Origin: JACKAQ01 sp965227145 | GTDB lineage: Bacteria; Calditrichota; Calditrichia; RBG-13-44-9; J075 | Length of the DNA: 64,000 nucleotides | Reading direction: 5' to 3' | Assembly: GCA_965227145.1 (NCBI GenBank) | Contig: OZ245730.1 | Coordinates: forward strand, 868,001 to 932,000 | Shown: piece by piece, positions 45,160 through 54,585 of the stretch | Layout: each line of letters begins with the position of its first letter | How positions within the stretch are numbered: the stretch's first letter is position 1 | Translations under genes and position numbers: made by a program | Notes under the pieces: model-generated | The model's input: only the letters and a program-made list of their open reading frames with translations | What the model was told of the DNA's origin: nothing | Database searches by the model: none

Positions 45160-45570
45160 TGGTGTACCTATATTGTAACTTATTTGTGTTAATTCTCAAA
45201 AATTAACGACAAACGGCAAATAAAGCAAGTGAAGGTTAAAGGACACAGTTAACGGCTGTCAGTTGCAAGCTGCCTTGAATCGGGTTGGGGGTGTAACAGC
45301 GTTGCGAACAGGTTTTGGGATATTTGATAATTCAGATCGGCGGTGCAGGCGATGATGGCGAAGACGAGAATGAGCCCGATGCCCAGAATGAAACGAGTTG
45401 GGTAGTTAATCGAGATTTATAGCAATAAATAATAAGAATTATTTTCTAATACATGTCTACATTCAATAAAAAATGAAAGTGCTATTTTTTATCGCTTATC
45501 AATTTGTAAATGGTTTATTTGTTTAAAATAAAGAGATAATTAATAAAAATTAGTTAATAGTAGGAATTTT
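45160..45570. other. Boundary region with a possible gene remnant
   Basis: On the minus strand 45414-45270 reads as a hydrophobic segment (PTRFILGIGLILVFAIIACT) without start or continuation, perhaps the relic of a membrane-protein gene. The sequence changes here from mixed to clearly A+T-rich composition, which then persists to the end of the window. Confidence 0.4.
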
Positions 45571-46368
45571 ATGCCTTATTTCCCTGCTCATCCAACTGCG
45601 ATAATTCCGTTTTTGAAAAGGTTTGATCCCTTGGGTCTTGTAATAGGAAGCCTGTCTCCTGATTTTGTTTACTTCTTGTCACCTTACTTTCATCAAAATG
45701 GTATTGATCGGTCTTTTACACATGGTCTCTGGGGAGGAATACTATTTTGCTTACCAATAAGTTTGCTTATCTACTTTATTAGTCAACTCTTACTTAGAGA
45801 GACTGTATTAAGCTTGTTTAACCATATAAACGGTGCTAGGCGGTTAACGGAAGGCGTTCTGAAAAAAATCATTAACATACGACTTGTATTAATATCAATT
45901 TTTATAGGCTATATTAGCCACATTTTTTGGGATACTTTAACACACTCTTATTCATGGGGAGCACTTTTTATAACAGATGTTGTACAAAAAATTGCCGGTT
46001 ATAATATACCGGCAAGCTATTATGTTTTATTTCATTGGTATAACTCTATAATTGGAACAGTTATTTTGCTGTATTTCGTATTGAATAAATTTTCCCAAAA
46101 ACTCAATAATAAGGGAACGAATGTATTTCTATTTATCAAATCTATAAATATTAGGCAAGTTTCAATTGTTGGTATTCTGTTTCTTATCGCTTTTATTATT
46201 CCGAGGCAATTAGAATTGTATGGTCTAACCAAAGTAAAATATTTTGAGAGTTATTTGTTAATTAGTGGACCTATAGTTTATTCCACATTATCATTTTTCT
46301 TTTTAGAAATATGTATGTATAGTTTTGTTTTGTTGTCGATTCGTAAATATCTAATGAATAAAGTGTAA
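45571..46368 (+). CDS. DUF4184 family membrane protein
   Basis: A 265-residue protein. The N-terminus MPYFPAHPTAIIPFLKRF followed by LVIGSLSPDFVYFLSP and SFTHGLWGGILFCLPISLL matches DUF4184, membrane proteins with conserved His and Asp residues reminiscent of YdjM-like metal-dependent hydrolases. About six helices. The family has no established function. It is the only plus-strand gene of the A+T-rich cluster apart from a transposase, and is convergent with the membrane-protein genes that follow. Confidence 0.85.
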   Translation: MPYFPAHPTAIIPFLKRFDPLGLVIGSLSPDFVYFLSPYFHQNGIDRSFTHGLWGGILFCLPISLLIYFISQLLLRETVLSLFNHINGARRLTEGVLKKIINIRLVLISIFIGYISHIFWDTLTHSYSWGALFITDVVQKIAGYNIPASYYVLFHWYNSIIGTVILLYFVLNKFSQKLNNKGTNVFLFIKSINIRQVSIVGILFLIAFIIPRQLELYGLTKVKYFESYLLISGPIVYSTLSFFFLEICMYSFVLLSIRKYLMNKV

Positions 46369-46381
46369 TTAACATTTTTAA

Positions 46382-46981
46382 TTATTGGTCTTTGAAGTGA
46401 GCATGTTTTCTGAACTGTGCAGAAAGATAAATTAACCCAATACACATTATCTCAATAATTGCTTTTATACGGACATCAATTTTTTCTAAATAAACTTCCA
46501 TAAATACATCCATGTCATGTTGAGAAATGACACGGATTGACAAAAAACCGAATAGTAAAATAAAGCCAAACACAGAAAGTAAGTTTTTTTTGAGATAACC
46601 TTTGCTAATAAATGTTAACAGAATAGCAGCTACAACGATCAATATAAAGAAAAGTACAATTGAAGCTATACCAAACTCAAATTGAGCTGTTTTTAATATT
46701 AACAATTCTCTGTTTTGATATACGAGCACCCTACCAATTTGTGATATCATGTCCTGAATATTTATCAATTTATTTATGCATAGGATTGATAAAATTAAAG
46801 CGATTGATTTCCAATATTTTCGTTCTTGAATATCCTCTATTATTATTTTCGAGTTTAGTTGATAATAAGTCAAAGCGGTTGTTATATAGAATAATATTAC
46901 CATCCATCCGCCCAGTGAAGGATCTTCTATATTTGGCGACCAACCATAGTATTGCCAAAAGTTATGCAGCATTGTAAACAC
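46382..46981 (-). CDS. Membrane protein of unknown function, paralogue 2
   Basis: A 199-residue protein with about five helices. The segment CINKLINIQDMISQIGRVLV aligns with INKQLDFQSTLIAYGRVFTN in the gene just upstream, and the helix spacing matches, so the two are tandem paralogues. The NKxLxxQ core is seen in uncharacterised membrane proteins, often near surface-polysaccharide genes. Function unknown. It is the last minus-strand gene of the cluster. Confidence 0.75.
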   Translation of the reverse strand: MFTMLHNFWQYYGWSPNIEDPSLGGWMVILFYITTALTYYQLNSKIIIEDIQERKYWKSIALILSILCINKLINIQDMISQIGRVLVYQNRELLILKTAQFEFGIASIVLFFILIVVAAILLTFISKGYLKKNLLSVFGFILLFGFLSIRVISQHDMDVFMEVYLEKIDVRIKAIIEIMCIGLIYLSAQFRKHAHFKDQ

Positions 46982-46984
46982 GAT

Positions 46985-47536
46985 TCAAATAGTAGATTTA
47001 TGATTGAAGAAATTTTTTGTTGCCAATAATATTATCAAAAGGCCTAAAAGCTCTAAAATCCATACATAAGAAAGTTTGTATAAAGTCCAGCCAAAAAAAT
47101 CATCTGCATGATTAATCGTAATAGCTCTGATAATAATGTAGCTTAACAATATTGTTAGACCGAGATAAAGATATTTGAGGTCAGAAAAAAAAATATTTTT
47201 AGAACGGAAGATAAAAATTGAAGCTATAAAACAATTCAAAAGTAAAAAGATGATGAATCCTAATTGTATTTGCCTTTTAAACTCACTTAAGCCATAAGTG
47301 TTTGTAAACACCCTACCATAGGCAATTAATGTTGATTGAAAATCTAGTTGTTTATTAATACCTAAAAAAAGCAAACAAGCAATTACTAGAAACCAAGTAA
47401 AGTAATTAACCCTCTGATCTTTACGATTGGTAAAACGTTTTCTTGTAATCAAAATTTTTCGAGTTATATATAGAGCAGAAATAAAATATAAGCCAGTTAT
47501 ACACCACCCAATAGCTGTATTATCTTTAAAAACCAT
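46985..47536 (-). CDS. Membrane protein of unknown function, paralogue 1
   Basis: A protein of about 183 residues with four or five helices; the signature is LFLGINKQLDFQSTLIAYGR. I place the start at the ATG at 47536, just inside the end of the preceding gene. The ORF stays open further upstream (to 47665), where its translation VDQMWANYRNIF looks like the natural C-terminus of the preceding secreted protein. That upstream part is therefore better explained as a frameshift in the neighbour than as part of this gene. Confidence 0.7.
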   Translation of the reverse strand: MVFKDNTAIGWCITGLYFISALYITRKILITRKRFTNRKDQRVNYFTWFLVIACLLFLGINKQLDFQSTLIAYGRVFTNTYGLSEFKRQIQLGFIIFLLLNCFIASIFIFRSKNIFFSDLKYLYLGLTILLSYIIIRAITINHADDFFGWTLYKLSYVWILELLGLLIILLATKNFFNHKSTI

Positions 47537-48896
47537 TTTGAATGTTTTTTGAAAAATATTTCGATAGTTTGCCCACATTTGATCTACAAATAAATCCCAT
47601 GTCTGACCCTGCCTTTGAATAATCCCAACTTCTGTCGTCTTTAATTTTTTTAACTGCTTTAGCATTGTCCTCAGTCATCCAACGATCCACATAGTCAAAA
47701 AATGCATCATGGTGCCAAATATTTTCCGCCTGCAAGAGGTGTACAGCCAAGGCTTGTCCTGCCCAGGCTACACTTGTACAGCAACGCCGATAACTTTCAC
47801 CCTTATTCCTTGGCCACTTCACGGGAGGCAGATGCTCATAGGGACCTTCATCGCCTATTCCAGATTTTCCGTTATGTCCTGCATAAAACGCAGAAGCACC
47901 GGTCCAACCGGTGCCAGACATTGTTTGCATATCTTCGCCAAATTTAAGAGCCGGTAGTGATTTACACGGTTCCTGCATTTCAGCTTCATTTAGCCTTATT
48001 CCCGCAAAAATGATCGGCCATTTACGACCGCTTCCATGTCCACCATTTGCCGGCCAACCGGGATGACCCGCTTTTACAATTCCCCATAAATCAATACCAT
48101 ATTGGATGATATGAATCAGTAGTTTTTCTTTTTGAGTTTTTGGAAAATCGAGCATCAACAATAGTGAAGTTATTCCGACTGCCCTGCCTATTTCGCGGCC
48201 GAATTGTGGCTTATAATCTACCGGTGCATTGAAACTGAAAGAACAAACATCCAGCCAGAGACGCTGGAAAATTTCAATCCAGTCCTTTATGTCGGGTGTG
48301 TCTGGTACCTTGGGTAACGCAGGTAATTTATCTCCGCGTATATTCCTGGCATAATATATTGACAATGCATCTTTTGAATCGCGATCTGGCGAGACACAAT
48401 ACGAGGGACGAAAGGCGTCGGGCGGTGGGGGCTTATCAAGGTATATAAGAATGGATATGCTGGCAACCGGGCTGATAGATTTTTCCATGGGTCTTAGCAA
48501 ATTGCTTTTCTGACCTAACTCATCGACACTGATTGATGAGATCAATATATCGCCTGGATTTAAGATAGTGGGTAAACTTGTTCTTAACTCTGGGGCATAT
48601 CTGCCGGCGATCACCCGTTTGTCAAATCCGCATTTATTTAGATAAGGGGGTAGATTTACAACAGAGCCATTGCGACCATTCTCTGGGTGTGGATAAATGG
48701 CGACAATTGTCACCGGGCCAACGACATAATAATCTCCAGTAATAAATGGCCCTGTTAGCAGACTGTCTGAAAAATACCATGTGATGCCAAAATGAGTGAT
48801 TTCTTTCGCTTTGTATAAATGAGTAGTATTTCCGCAAAAAGCAATTGTCGTTATAAATAATGATAAGACAATATTGCTTAATAAATTAATTTTCAG
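47526..48896 (-). CDS. Secreted protein of unknown function, possibly frameshifted at its end
   Basis: About 456 residues. Reading back from the GTG at 48713 the frame stays open and yields a signal sequence NLLSNIVLSLFITTIAFCGN. The best start is a CTG at 48896 with AAAGGA upstream; no ATG is in frame. The mature part is rich in aromatic residues, with GHPGWPANGGHGSGRKWPII, and could be an (alpha/alpha)-toroid hydrolase or lyase. Near the C-terminus, one extra T in GGATTTATTT would explain why the expected FVDQMWANYRN ending sits in the next frame. I do not recognise the family with confidence. Confidence 0.65.
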   Translation of the reverse strand: MKINLLSNIVLSLFITTIAFCGNTTHLYKAKEITHFGITWYFSDSLLTGPFITGDYYVVGPVTIVAIYPHPENGRNGSVVNLPPYLNKCGFDKRVIAGRYAPELRTSLPTILNPGDILISSISVDELGQKSNLLRPMEKSISPVASISILIYLDKPPPPDAFRPSYCVSPDRDSKDALSIYYARNIRGDKLPALPKVPDTPDIKDWIEIFQRLWLDVCSFSFNAPVDYKPQFGREIGRAVGITSLLLMLDFPKTQKEKLLIHIIQYGIDLWGIVKAGHPGWPANGGHGSGRKWPIIFAGIRLNEAEMQEPCKSLPALKFGEDMQTMSGTGWTGASAFYAGHNGKSGIGDEGPYEHLPPVKWPRNKGESYRRCCTSVAWAGQALAVHLLQAENIWHHDAFFDYVDRWMTEDNAKAVKKIKDDRSWDYSKAGSDMGFICRSNVGKLSKYFSKNIQNGF

Positions 48897-48964
48897 TTTT
48901 GTTCCTTTAGCGAAAGAAAGTCTGAAATCATATGAATGATATGAATGTCGTTATGGTTCCTTGC

Positions 48965-49705
48965 TTATTCTGGGTTTTGTGTTAAAGGTTTTACGTTTTC
49001 AGAAACCGGTTTAAATATCATCAGGTTGTTATAATACCATGGTGCAATATGCCGAATTCGCCATTCATTTCGCCATTCAAAGGATAGCACTTGGTCAAAA
49101 ATATAGTTGCGAACCCAAAATTTATTTATCCAATATTCATGTGGTTGTTCATTTACATGATCAGTTCCTCCTTGACCGAGAGTAGCAGCGGTAAAAATTA
49201 TCACTTTGCCATAGCTACATAATAAATCAATATAATTATCAGAAACGGATTCTGGTAAGTGCTCGGCCACTTCTAACGATATTACTAAATCAAATGAGTC
49301 CTGGTTTATATTTTGAATTACAGATTTTCTTTCTAAATCAAATTTAATGACTTTAAGATCTCTCGAATGGCAAATATCAAGTGCAACTTCAGAATATTCT
49401 AAGCCAATCCCTTCAATCTTAATATCTTTAAATGCTTTCAAAAGTGCACCTGTTCCACACCCGACATCTAATACTTTTTTTGGAGAAAAGGCTTTAGATA
49501 TCGTTTGCGCTATTAGAGAGGAAGATTTTAGAGCCTCTTTGTCTAATTCCTCATAGTAGCTATTATTATACAAATCATTATGTGTAACCGTTTTATCTTT
49601 GATAATATGAACGAAATGGTTCAAATGTTTTTTTGTTTTAACAATCGTATGTAGCTTGACAGGTAAAGCTTGCCAGATTTTTGATAAAATATAATATGAA
49701 CCCAT
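48965..49705 (-). CDS. SAM-dependent methyltransferase
   Basis: A 246-residue class I methyltransferase. Motif I is KVLDVGCGTGALLKAF (about residues 77-92), followed by IGLEYSEVALDIC and the motif II region DSFDLVISLEVAEHLPES. Such enzymes methylate sugars or terminate O-chains in polysaccharide clusters; the acceptor is unknown. It lies between a GT4 gene and the secreted-protein gene on the same strand. Confidence 0.85.
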   Translation of the reverse strand: MGSYYILSKIWQALPVKLHTIVKTKKHLNHFVHIIKDKTVTHNDLYNNSYYEELDKEALKSSSLIAQTISKAFSPKKVLDVGCGTGALLKAFKDIKIEGIGLEYSEVALDICHSRDLKVIKFDLERKSVIQNINQDSFDLVISLEVAEHLPESVSDNYIDLLCSYGKVIIFTAATLGQGGTDHVNEQPHEYWINKFWVRNYIFDQVLSFEWRNEWRIRHIAPWYYNNLMIFKPVSENVKPLTQNPE

Positions 49706-49736
49706 TTTTCCCCCTAAAATTACTGTAGAAATTATC

Positions 49737-50897
49737 CTATTTATGCTCTATAACTTTTGCAAGGGTATTCCTCATAGAATTTCCCCAATAATCCCAATTC
49801 AAATAGCTATCATATCTTTCTCTAGTGCTAAGTATTAATTTACTGTATAAATGTTCATTACTAAATATCCTTATGATAAGATCTGCATATTCTTCTGGAG
49901 CAGAGTCAATTGGTAATGAAACTCCGTTAATGTCATTCTGAATTACAGACTTAATACCACCAGTATCTGATGTTATGGACGGTAAACCAAATGCTGAGGC
50001 CTCACTGAAAACTATCGGTGTACAATCTTGTCGTGTGGGCAAAATTAAAAAATGAGAATTCAAGAATAAACTATTCATAAGCTCAGCATCCTTTGAATCA
50101 TTTTTATCTAAAAATGGTATTACCGTTATATCTTCCATTGGTTGTTTAAGGGGGGGGACACAACCGCAGATTGTTAAATGGCAGTTTATATCTTTGCTCT
50201 TCATTAATTCAAATACTTTTAAAGCAATATCACCACCTTTTCTTTCCCAATTGACTCCAATAAATAACAATTTGCAAAGGTTGTTTTTATTTCCAGAGAT
50301 TTTATTAGTTACTATCTCATCAATTGTTGGTACAGAATCTATATTTGCTCCAAAAGGTAAAACAAGAATTTTCTCAGGATTTACTTTATAATCATTTATT
50401 GCGGATTGAGCGGCCCAATCTGAACTAAAAACAGCCAGAGATGACTTATGTAAAGCTAACTCTTCTATTTTATTACCCTGTCGTTTAGAAAATTCAAATA
50501 AGTTGGTTAATTCAGGATAGAAATCCTGGACTAATTTAAATGTTGCATCCGATAAATAGACAATTGGGATATTCGTTTTAAGACTAGCCAATTCAGTGCT
50601 GGCAGCCGCAGCAAATATTACATCGATGTTGTGATTTTTTATAAATCTTTGAATATATAGCGAATATTCCTTCGACAATAAGAGCGTATGTTGTCCGGCA
50701 AATGTATGGCTATTATTCGTTAATATTTTTACACCTTTTGAAAGTGCATTTAATGGTTTTTTCAGGAATGTTTTAATTGGTGATAAATATATAACATCGC
50801 CACAATGTTTTTCCAGAGATTTCGATATATAGTTATGCAGTCCTGACCAAGATGTTTTGTCCCTGGCATTGCTATTGGTTATATACCCAATTTTCAT
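49737..50897 (-). CDS. Glycosyltransferase family 4
   Basis: A GT-B fold retaining glycosyltransferase of 386 residues. The donor-binding C-terminal domain contains LCKLLFIGVNWERKGGDIA and the conserved PTRQDCTPIVFSEASAFGLP with the ExxxxG-type motif. The N-terminus KIGYITNSNARDKTSWSG is the first strand. I use the ATG at 50897; a TTG five codons upstream is less likely. It is part of the minus-strand polysaccharide run. Confidence 0.88.
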   Translation of the reverse strand: MKIGYITNSNARDKTSWSGLHNYISKSLEKHCGDVIYLSPIKTFLKKPLNALSKGVKILTNNSHTFAGQHTLLLSKEYSLYIQRFIKNHNIDVIFAAAASTELASLKTNIPIVYLSDATFKLVQDFYPELTNLFEFSKRQGNKIEELALHKSSLAVFSSDWAAQSAINDYKVNPEKILVLPFGANIDSVPTIDEIVTNKISGNKNNLCKLLFIGVNWERKGGDIALKVFELMKSKDINCHLTICGCVPPLKQPMEDITVIPFLDKNDSKDAELMNSLFLNSHFLILPTRQDCTPIVFSEASAFGLPSITSDTGGIKSVIQNDINGVSLPIDSAPEEYADLIIRIFSNEHLYSKLILSTRERYDSYLNWDYWGNSMRNTLAKVIEHK

Positions 50898-50975
50898 TAT
50901 AGTTTTCTTCAAAGTAATCTATTTGATGTTAATACTGTTAACCGTTAAAGGAAATTAAAATTTAGGAAAAACGTA

Positions 50976-52265
50976 TTAGTTACATAAATTACGATAGATT
51001 TCATAGTATGTTTTGCATGAAAGTGTCTGACTGAACAGTCCATTCGCGAAATTTCGACATTGTTTTTGAAAGCTTTTGTAATTTTTATTAATATTAAAAA
51101 TTTTTCTCACGTCCATATCTAAATTTTGATAATCAAAAGTAATACCTATCATATTGTTATTTATCAATGATCGAACCCCTCCAATTTTTTCGTTTGACAG
51201 TATTGGTAAGCCGCAAGCCAGATATTCAGCAACTTTTAAACCAACCATTGTTTCAGCTATTATGCCCATGCTTTGGTTGTCTATTGTTTCCATTAGAGGC
51301 GCGATACCATAATCACCGGCTTGTAAGTAAAAAGTAACATCAGAAGGTTTACAATGAATAATAATATAGTCAGATCTTGTTATGCCTAATTTAGTAAAAA
51401 TTTCTTCCAGTTTGTATTTGTTGAAGTTAGTCAATACTAGTAACTTTGCTGAATTAAGCTCATGTTTTAATGATAAAAATAATTTACCTAAGGCTTCGGG
51501 ATCATGCCAAGAGCCTAGACCGCCGTTGAAGACAAAAACAGTATTGTTTTTTATGTTTAATTTTTCTCTCATTTTTATTCGCATAGGTAATTCTAATTTA
51601 AATTTTTCTAGATTGATACCTACATAAATTGAGCTATAGTTGGCATTTATTTCTATTTTTTTTAAATGTTTTGTGAACGTATCTGACAATGTTATTATTT
51701 TGTCAGCCCTTCTTAATAAAAAATATTCGATTTTTTTCCAAGCCTTATATGTAAATGAATTTTCTTTCCAATAGTTATGGACATGACCTTCTTCTGGAAT
51801 TAACCCTCTGACGTCAAAGATTATTTTTATTGTCTCATCAAAGGGTTTTATTAATAATGCACACAAAGTAGCCAAATAACTTCTACAGTGAATTATTTGA
51901 TAGTTATTTCTTTTAATTTCAAATAATATTATTGGACATGCTAATAACATGTTAATTATTAAAGTTGGTATCGAAGAATAAAATCCCCAACCTTTTCGGT
52001 AAATCATAGGTATGTATCGGATATTCAAATTTACATTGTTTTTATTAAATTCTTTCTTAAGCTCTGATATTTTGCTTCTCTGGTTTGTGAAATGTGAATC
52101 AAAGCGGGCATTTTTAAAAGTCCCTAAAAGTTGAATAGTTAACAATGTAAGCTTCAAATCTTGAGAATAAGTTTTCTTTAAAACAAATAATAACTCTTTG
52201 ACTTGACTTTCAAATATTCCATCATCGATAATATTTTCAAAAAATGTGAAATATAATACATTCAT
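50976..52265 (-). CDS. Glycosyltransferase family 4
   Basis: A 429-residue GT-B enzyme. The N-terminal segment NVLYFTFFENIIDDGIFESQ matches glycosyltransferases with an acceptor loop near the start; KIIFDVRGLIPEEGHV and the C-terminal YGIAPLMETIDNQSMGIIAE and VAEYLACGLPILS hold the donor-binding residues. A predicted hydrophobic patch at about 95-115 may touch the membrane. It is upstream of the other GT4 gene in the same run. Confidence 0.87.
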   Translation of the reverse strand: MNVLYFTFFENIIDDGIFESQVKELLFVLKKTYSQDLKLTLLTIQLLGTFKNARFDSHFTNQRSKISELKKEFNKNNVNLNIRYIPMIYRKGWGFYSSIPTLIINMLLACPIILFEIKRNNYQIIHCRSYLATLCALLIKPFDETIKIIFDVRGLIPEEGHVHNYWKENSFTYKAWKKIEYFLLRRADKIITLSDTFTKHLKKIEINANYSSIYVGINLEKFKLELPMRIKMREKLNIKNNTVFVFNGGLGSWHDPEALGKLFLSLKHELNSAKLLVLTNFNKYKLEEIFTKLGITRSDYIIIHCKPSDVTFYLQAGDYGIAPLMETIDNQSMGIIAETMVGLKVAEYLACGLPILSNEKIGGVRSLINNNMIGITFDYQNLDMDVRKIFNINKNYKSFQKQCRNFANGLFSQTLSCKTYYEIYRNLCN

Positions 52266-52354
52266 AATATTTTCAAATCAATAGTTTTGATGAGGGTTGA
52301 TATAAAAGAAAAAAAGTTCTTATGATATTGGTAGTATTAGTAAAAAAATGTTGT

Positions 52355-53242
52355 CTAACCATTTTTTTGATAATTAAAAAAGATTTGATAACCTAAATTA
52401 AATGGAATAGGAATTTTATTTAATCCTTTAAAAACCGTTTTTAGAAAAATTGCCAAAGGAATAGCCATAATGTTTATGTCATTTATGCTTTTTTCTATAA
52501 AAGATGGTTTGTGTTTTTCTCTACGAAAAAGACCATTGCTACTGATTCCTTTAGAATACAGCGTTACTTTTTTTAAGCCTAATGAATATAGATACTTATC
52601 TAATGAATATGGGGAGAAGTAGCATAAATGTGATGGAGGAGAAATTACAGGGTCTTTATCTTTACTCAGTAAAATATTTAACGATTTAATGTTTGGTGTG
52701 TTGCCTAATAGTAGTCCATTAGGGTTTAAGTAACCAATAAGAGTATTCATGATATTTCTGTTTTCACTTGGTTGTAAATGCTCTATTACATCAAACATAC
52801 AAATTATGTCAAAAGTACAGTTTACGTCATTTATATTTTTATAAATGTTACGAAAACCAAGTTTATTTTTTGAATAAAATTCAAGTTTATCAGAGGGCTC
52901 AACTCCACATATTTTAAAGCCCATTATTTCTGTGGCTTTACAGAAATATCCCGCACCACAACCAAAGTCTAAGATCGAGGGATTCACAGAAAAACTTTTA
53001 AATAAGTTAAACAATTTTTTGTTTTGTCTGATAGTAAACTGAAGTCTTTTTTCCATAGCCTCATTATCATGAATTAGGTAGTCACCATATTGGGTATAAT
53101 CATAGTTTTTCTTTGTAGATATAGGTAAGGCTAAAACAATTCCACACTCCCAACATTTTTGTAAACAATACCCATTTATGGCCTTGCCTTTAAAAACTGG
53201 GACAAAATGAATACTTTTACAAACAAAACACTTTGTTGTCAT
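52355..53242 (-). CDS. SAM-dependent methyltransferase with N-terminal zinc-finger motif
   Basis: About 295 residues. The N-terminus has paired cysteines, CFVCKS then CLQKCWECG, probably a zinc site as in many sugar methyltransferases of the Methyltransf_23 type. The SAM site is SILDFGCGAGYFCKATEI and CGVEPSDKLEF, and the later IICMFDVIEHLQPSE is motif II. I prefer the ATG at 53242, with GGTGAAA upstream, over the one at 53287. The IS630 element lies just upstream, so its original promoter may have been displaced. Confidence 0.85.
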   Translation of the reverse strand: MTTKCFVCKSIHFVPVFKGKAINGYCLQKCWECGIVLALPISTKKNYDYTQYGDYLIHDNEAMEKRLQFTIRQNKKLFNLFKSFSVNPSILDFGCGAGYFCKATEIMGFKICGVEPSDKLEFYSKNKLGFRNIYKNINDVNCTFDIICMFDVIEHLQPSENRNIMNTLIGYLNPNGLLLGNTPNIKSLNILLSKDKDPVISPPSHLCYFSPYSLDKYLYSLGLKKVTLYSKGISSNGLFRREKHKPSFIEKSINDINIMAIPLAIFLKTVFKGLNKIPIPFNLGYQIFFNYQKNG

Positions 53243-53311
53243 ATTTTCACCACTGGGATTTAATGAAGTGTACCTATGTAATGTCATATAATTTTTATTA
53301 TTTATATGGTA

Positions 53312-54496
53312 CTGCTAAACCAAGTATGTTAATTAAAAATTAGTTGTTACATTTCGCTCAAAAAGGACTGCGAAATGGCCAGAACAGCAAAACTCAAGAT
53401 TCAACTTTCAGCAAGCGACCGCGAACAATGCGAAAGTTTTGTTCGAACCGGTAAACATGCAGCGCGGAGTATAAACCGTGTCCGGATTTTACTATGTTGG
53501 GATGACGGTCTATCCGTTAATGATATTCATGACCGTCTTGGTGCATCCGTTCCCACAATTTACAATGTCTGTCACCGTTACCAATCCGGTGGTTTGACAG
53601 GTGTTATCGAAGATCGTCCCAAAAGCGGTGCGCCGCCGAAAATTGTCGGCAAGGTGGAAGCGACGCTGATCGCTCTTGCTTGCAGCAAAGCCCCAGACGG
53701 CTATGAACACTGGACGATGCAAATGCTTGCAGACAAACTGGTATCGCTTCAACTGGTCGATGAGGTTTCTGATGAAACCGTGCGACAACATTTAAAAAAA
53801 GTAAAATCAAGCCCTGGAAAAAAGACCAATGGTGTATCGGGGAGTTGAATGGCGAGTATCTCTGTCGCATGGAAGATTTATTGAATCTATATGCCTTGCC
53901 ATTCGATCCCAAAGCGCCGGTGATATGCTTTGACGAAAAGCCCTATCAACTCATGGATCAGGTCACTGACCCGCTGCCGGCAGAGCCAGGTCAGAACCGC
54001 CGGGAAGACTATCACTACCAACACAAGGGGACTTGTCAAATCCTCTGTGCAGTTGAAGCGCTGGCTGGCAAGCGAATGGCAGAGGTTCTTGATCAGAAAA
54101 CGCGGACCGATTATGCCTGTTTTATCAAAACCCTTGTCGATGCTTATCCCGAAGCGGAAGTGATTCATTTGGTTCAGGACAATTTTTCAACACACAGCGG
54201 CGGCTCCTTTTATGATGCCTTTGATGCAATAACTGCCAGAGCGTTGGTAGAAAAAATCCGGTTCCATTATACGCCGGTAAAGGCGTCATGGTTGAATATG
54301 GCAGAAATCGAGTTGTCGTGCCTGTCAAGAAACTGTCTGGATAAAAGACTGCCATCTAAAGAGGCGGTCATCAAGAACCTTGATATTCGAGTGCAAACGC
54401 GGAACCAACAAAAAGCAACCATTGACTGGCAATTCTCCATAACAAAGGCGCGTGATAAATTCAAGAATTATTATAACAACTAAATTGGTTTAACAG
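53312..54496 (+). mobile_element. IS630-family insertion sequence (element 1)
   Basis: 1185 bp. The ends CTGCTAAACCAAG and (inverted) CTGTTAAACCAAT are imperfect inverted repeats. TA lies on both outer sides (53310-53311 and 54497-54498), the TA target duplication expected of IS630. It carries one transposase in two overlapping frames. It separates the methyltransferase and flippase genes and is oriented against them. Confidence 0.88.
53375..54483 (+). CDS. IS630-family transposase, made by -1 frameshift
   Basis: The first frame (53375-53848, 157 residues) gives a helix-turn-helix region with SVNDIHDRLGASVPTIYNVC. The second frame (open to 54483) gives the DDE catalytic domain: VICFDEKPYQL, VIHLVQDNFSTHSG and ASWLNMAEIELSCLS. 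The frames meet at A AAA AAA (53794-53800), a classic slippery heptamer in the correct phase. A -1 slip there joins HLKK to SKIKPWKKDQWCIGELNGEY, exactly the sequence expected between the domains. So the gene is probably intact and uses programmed frameshifting or transcriptional slippage. Without a slip only a DNA-binding protein is made. Confidence 0.88.
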
Positions 54497-54585
54497 TACA
54501 TTTCTCATCTGATAGAGAAGTTTAACACTGGAAAGAGGCATTTTGGGGATAGTAATCAGTATGAGTTTGTTGTTATTCCGAAAAC

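Noticed and set aside
45270..45414. Hydrophobic minus-strand segment, possibly a membrane-protein relic
   Set aside because: Too short, with no start or continuation; mentioned only as a possible remnant.
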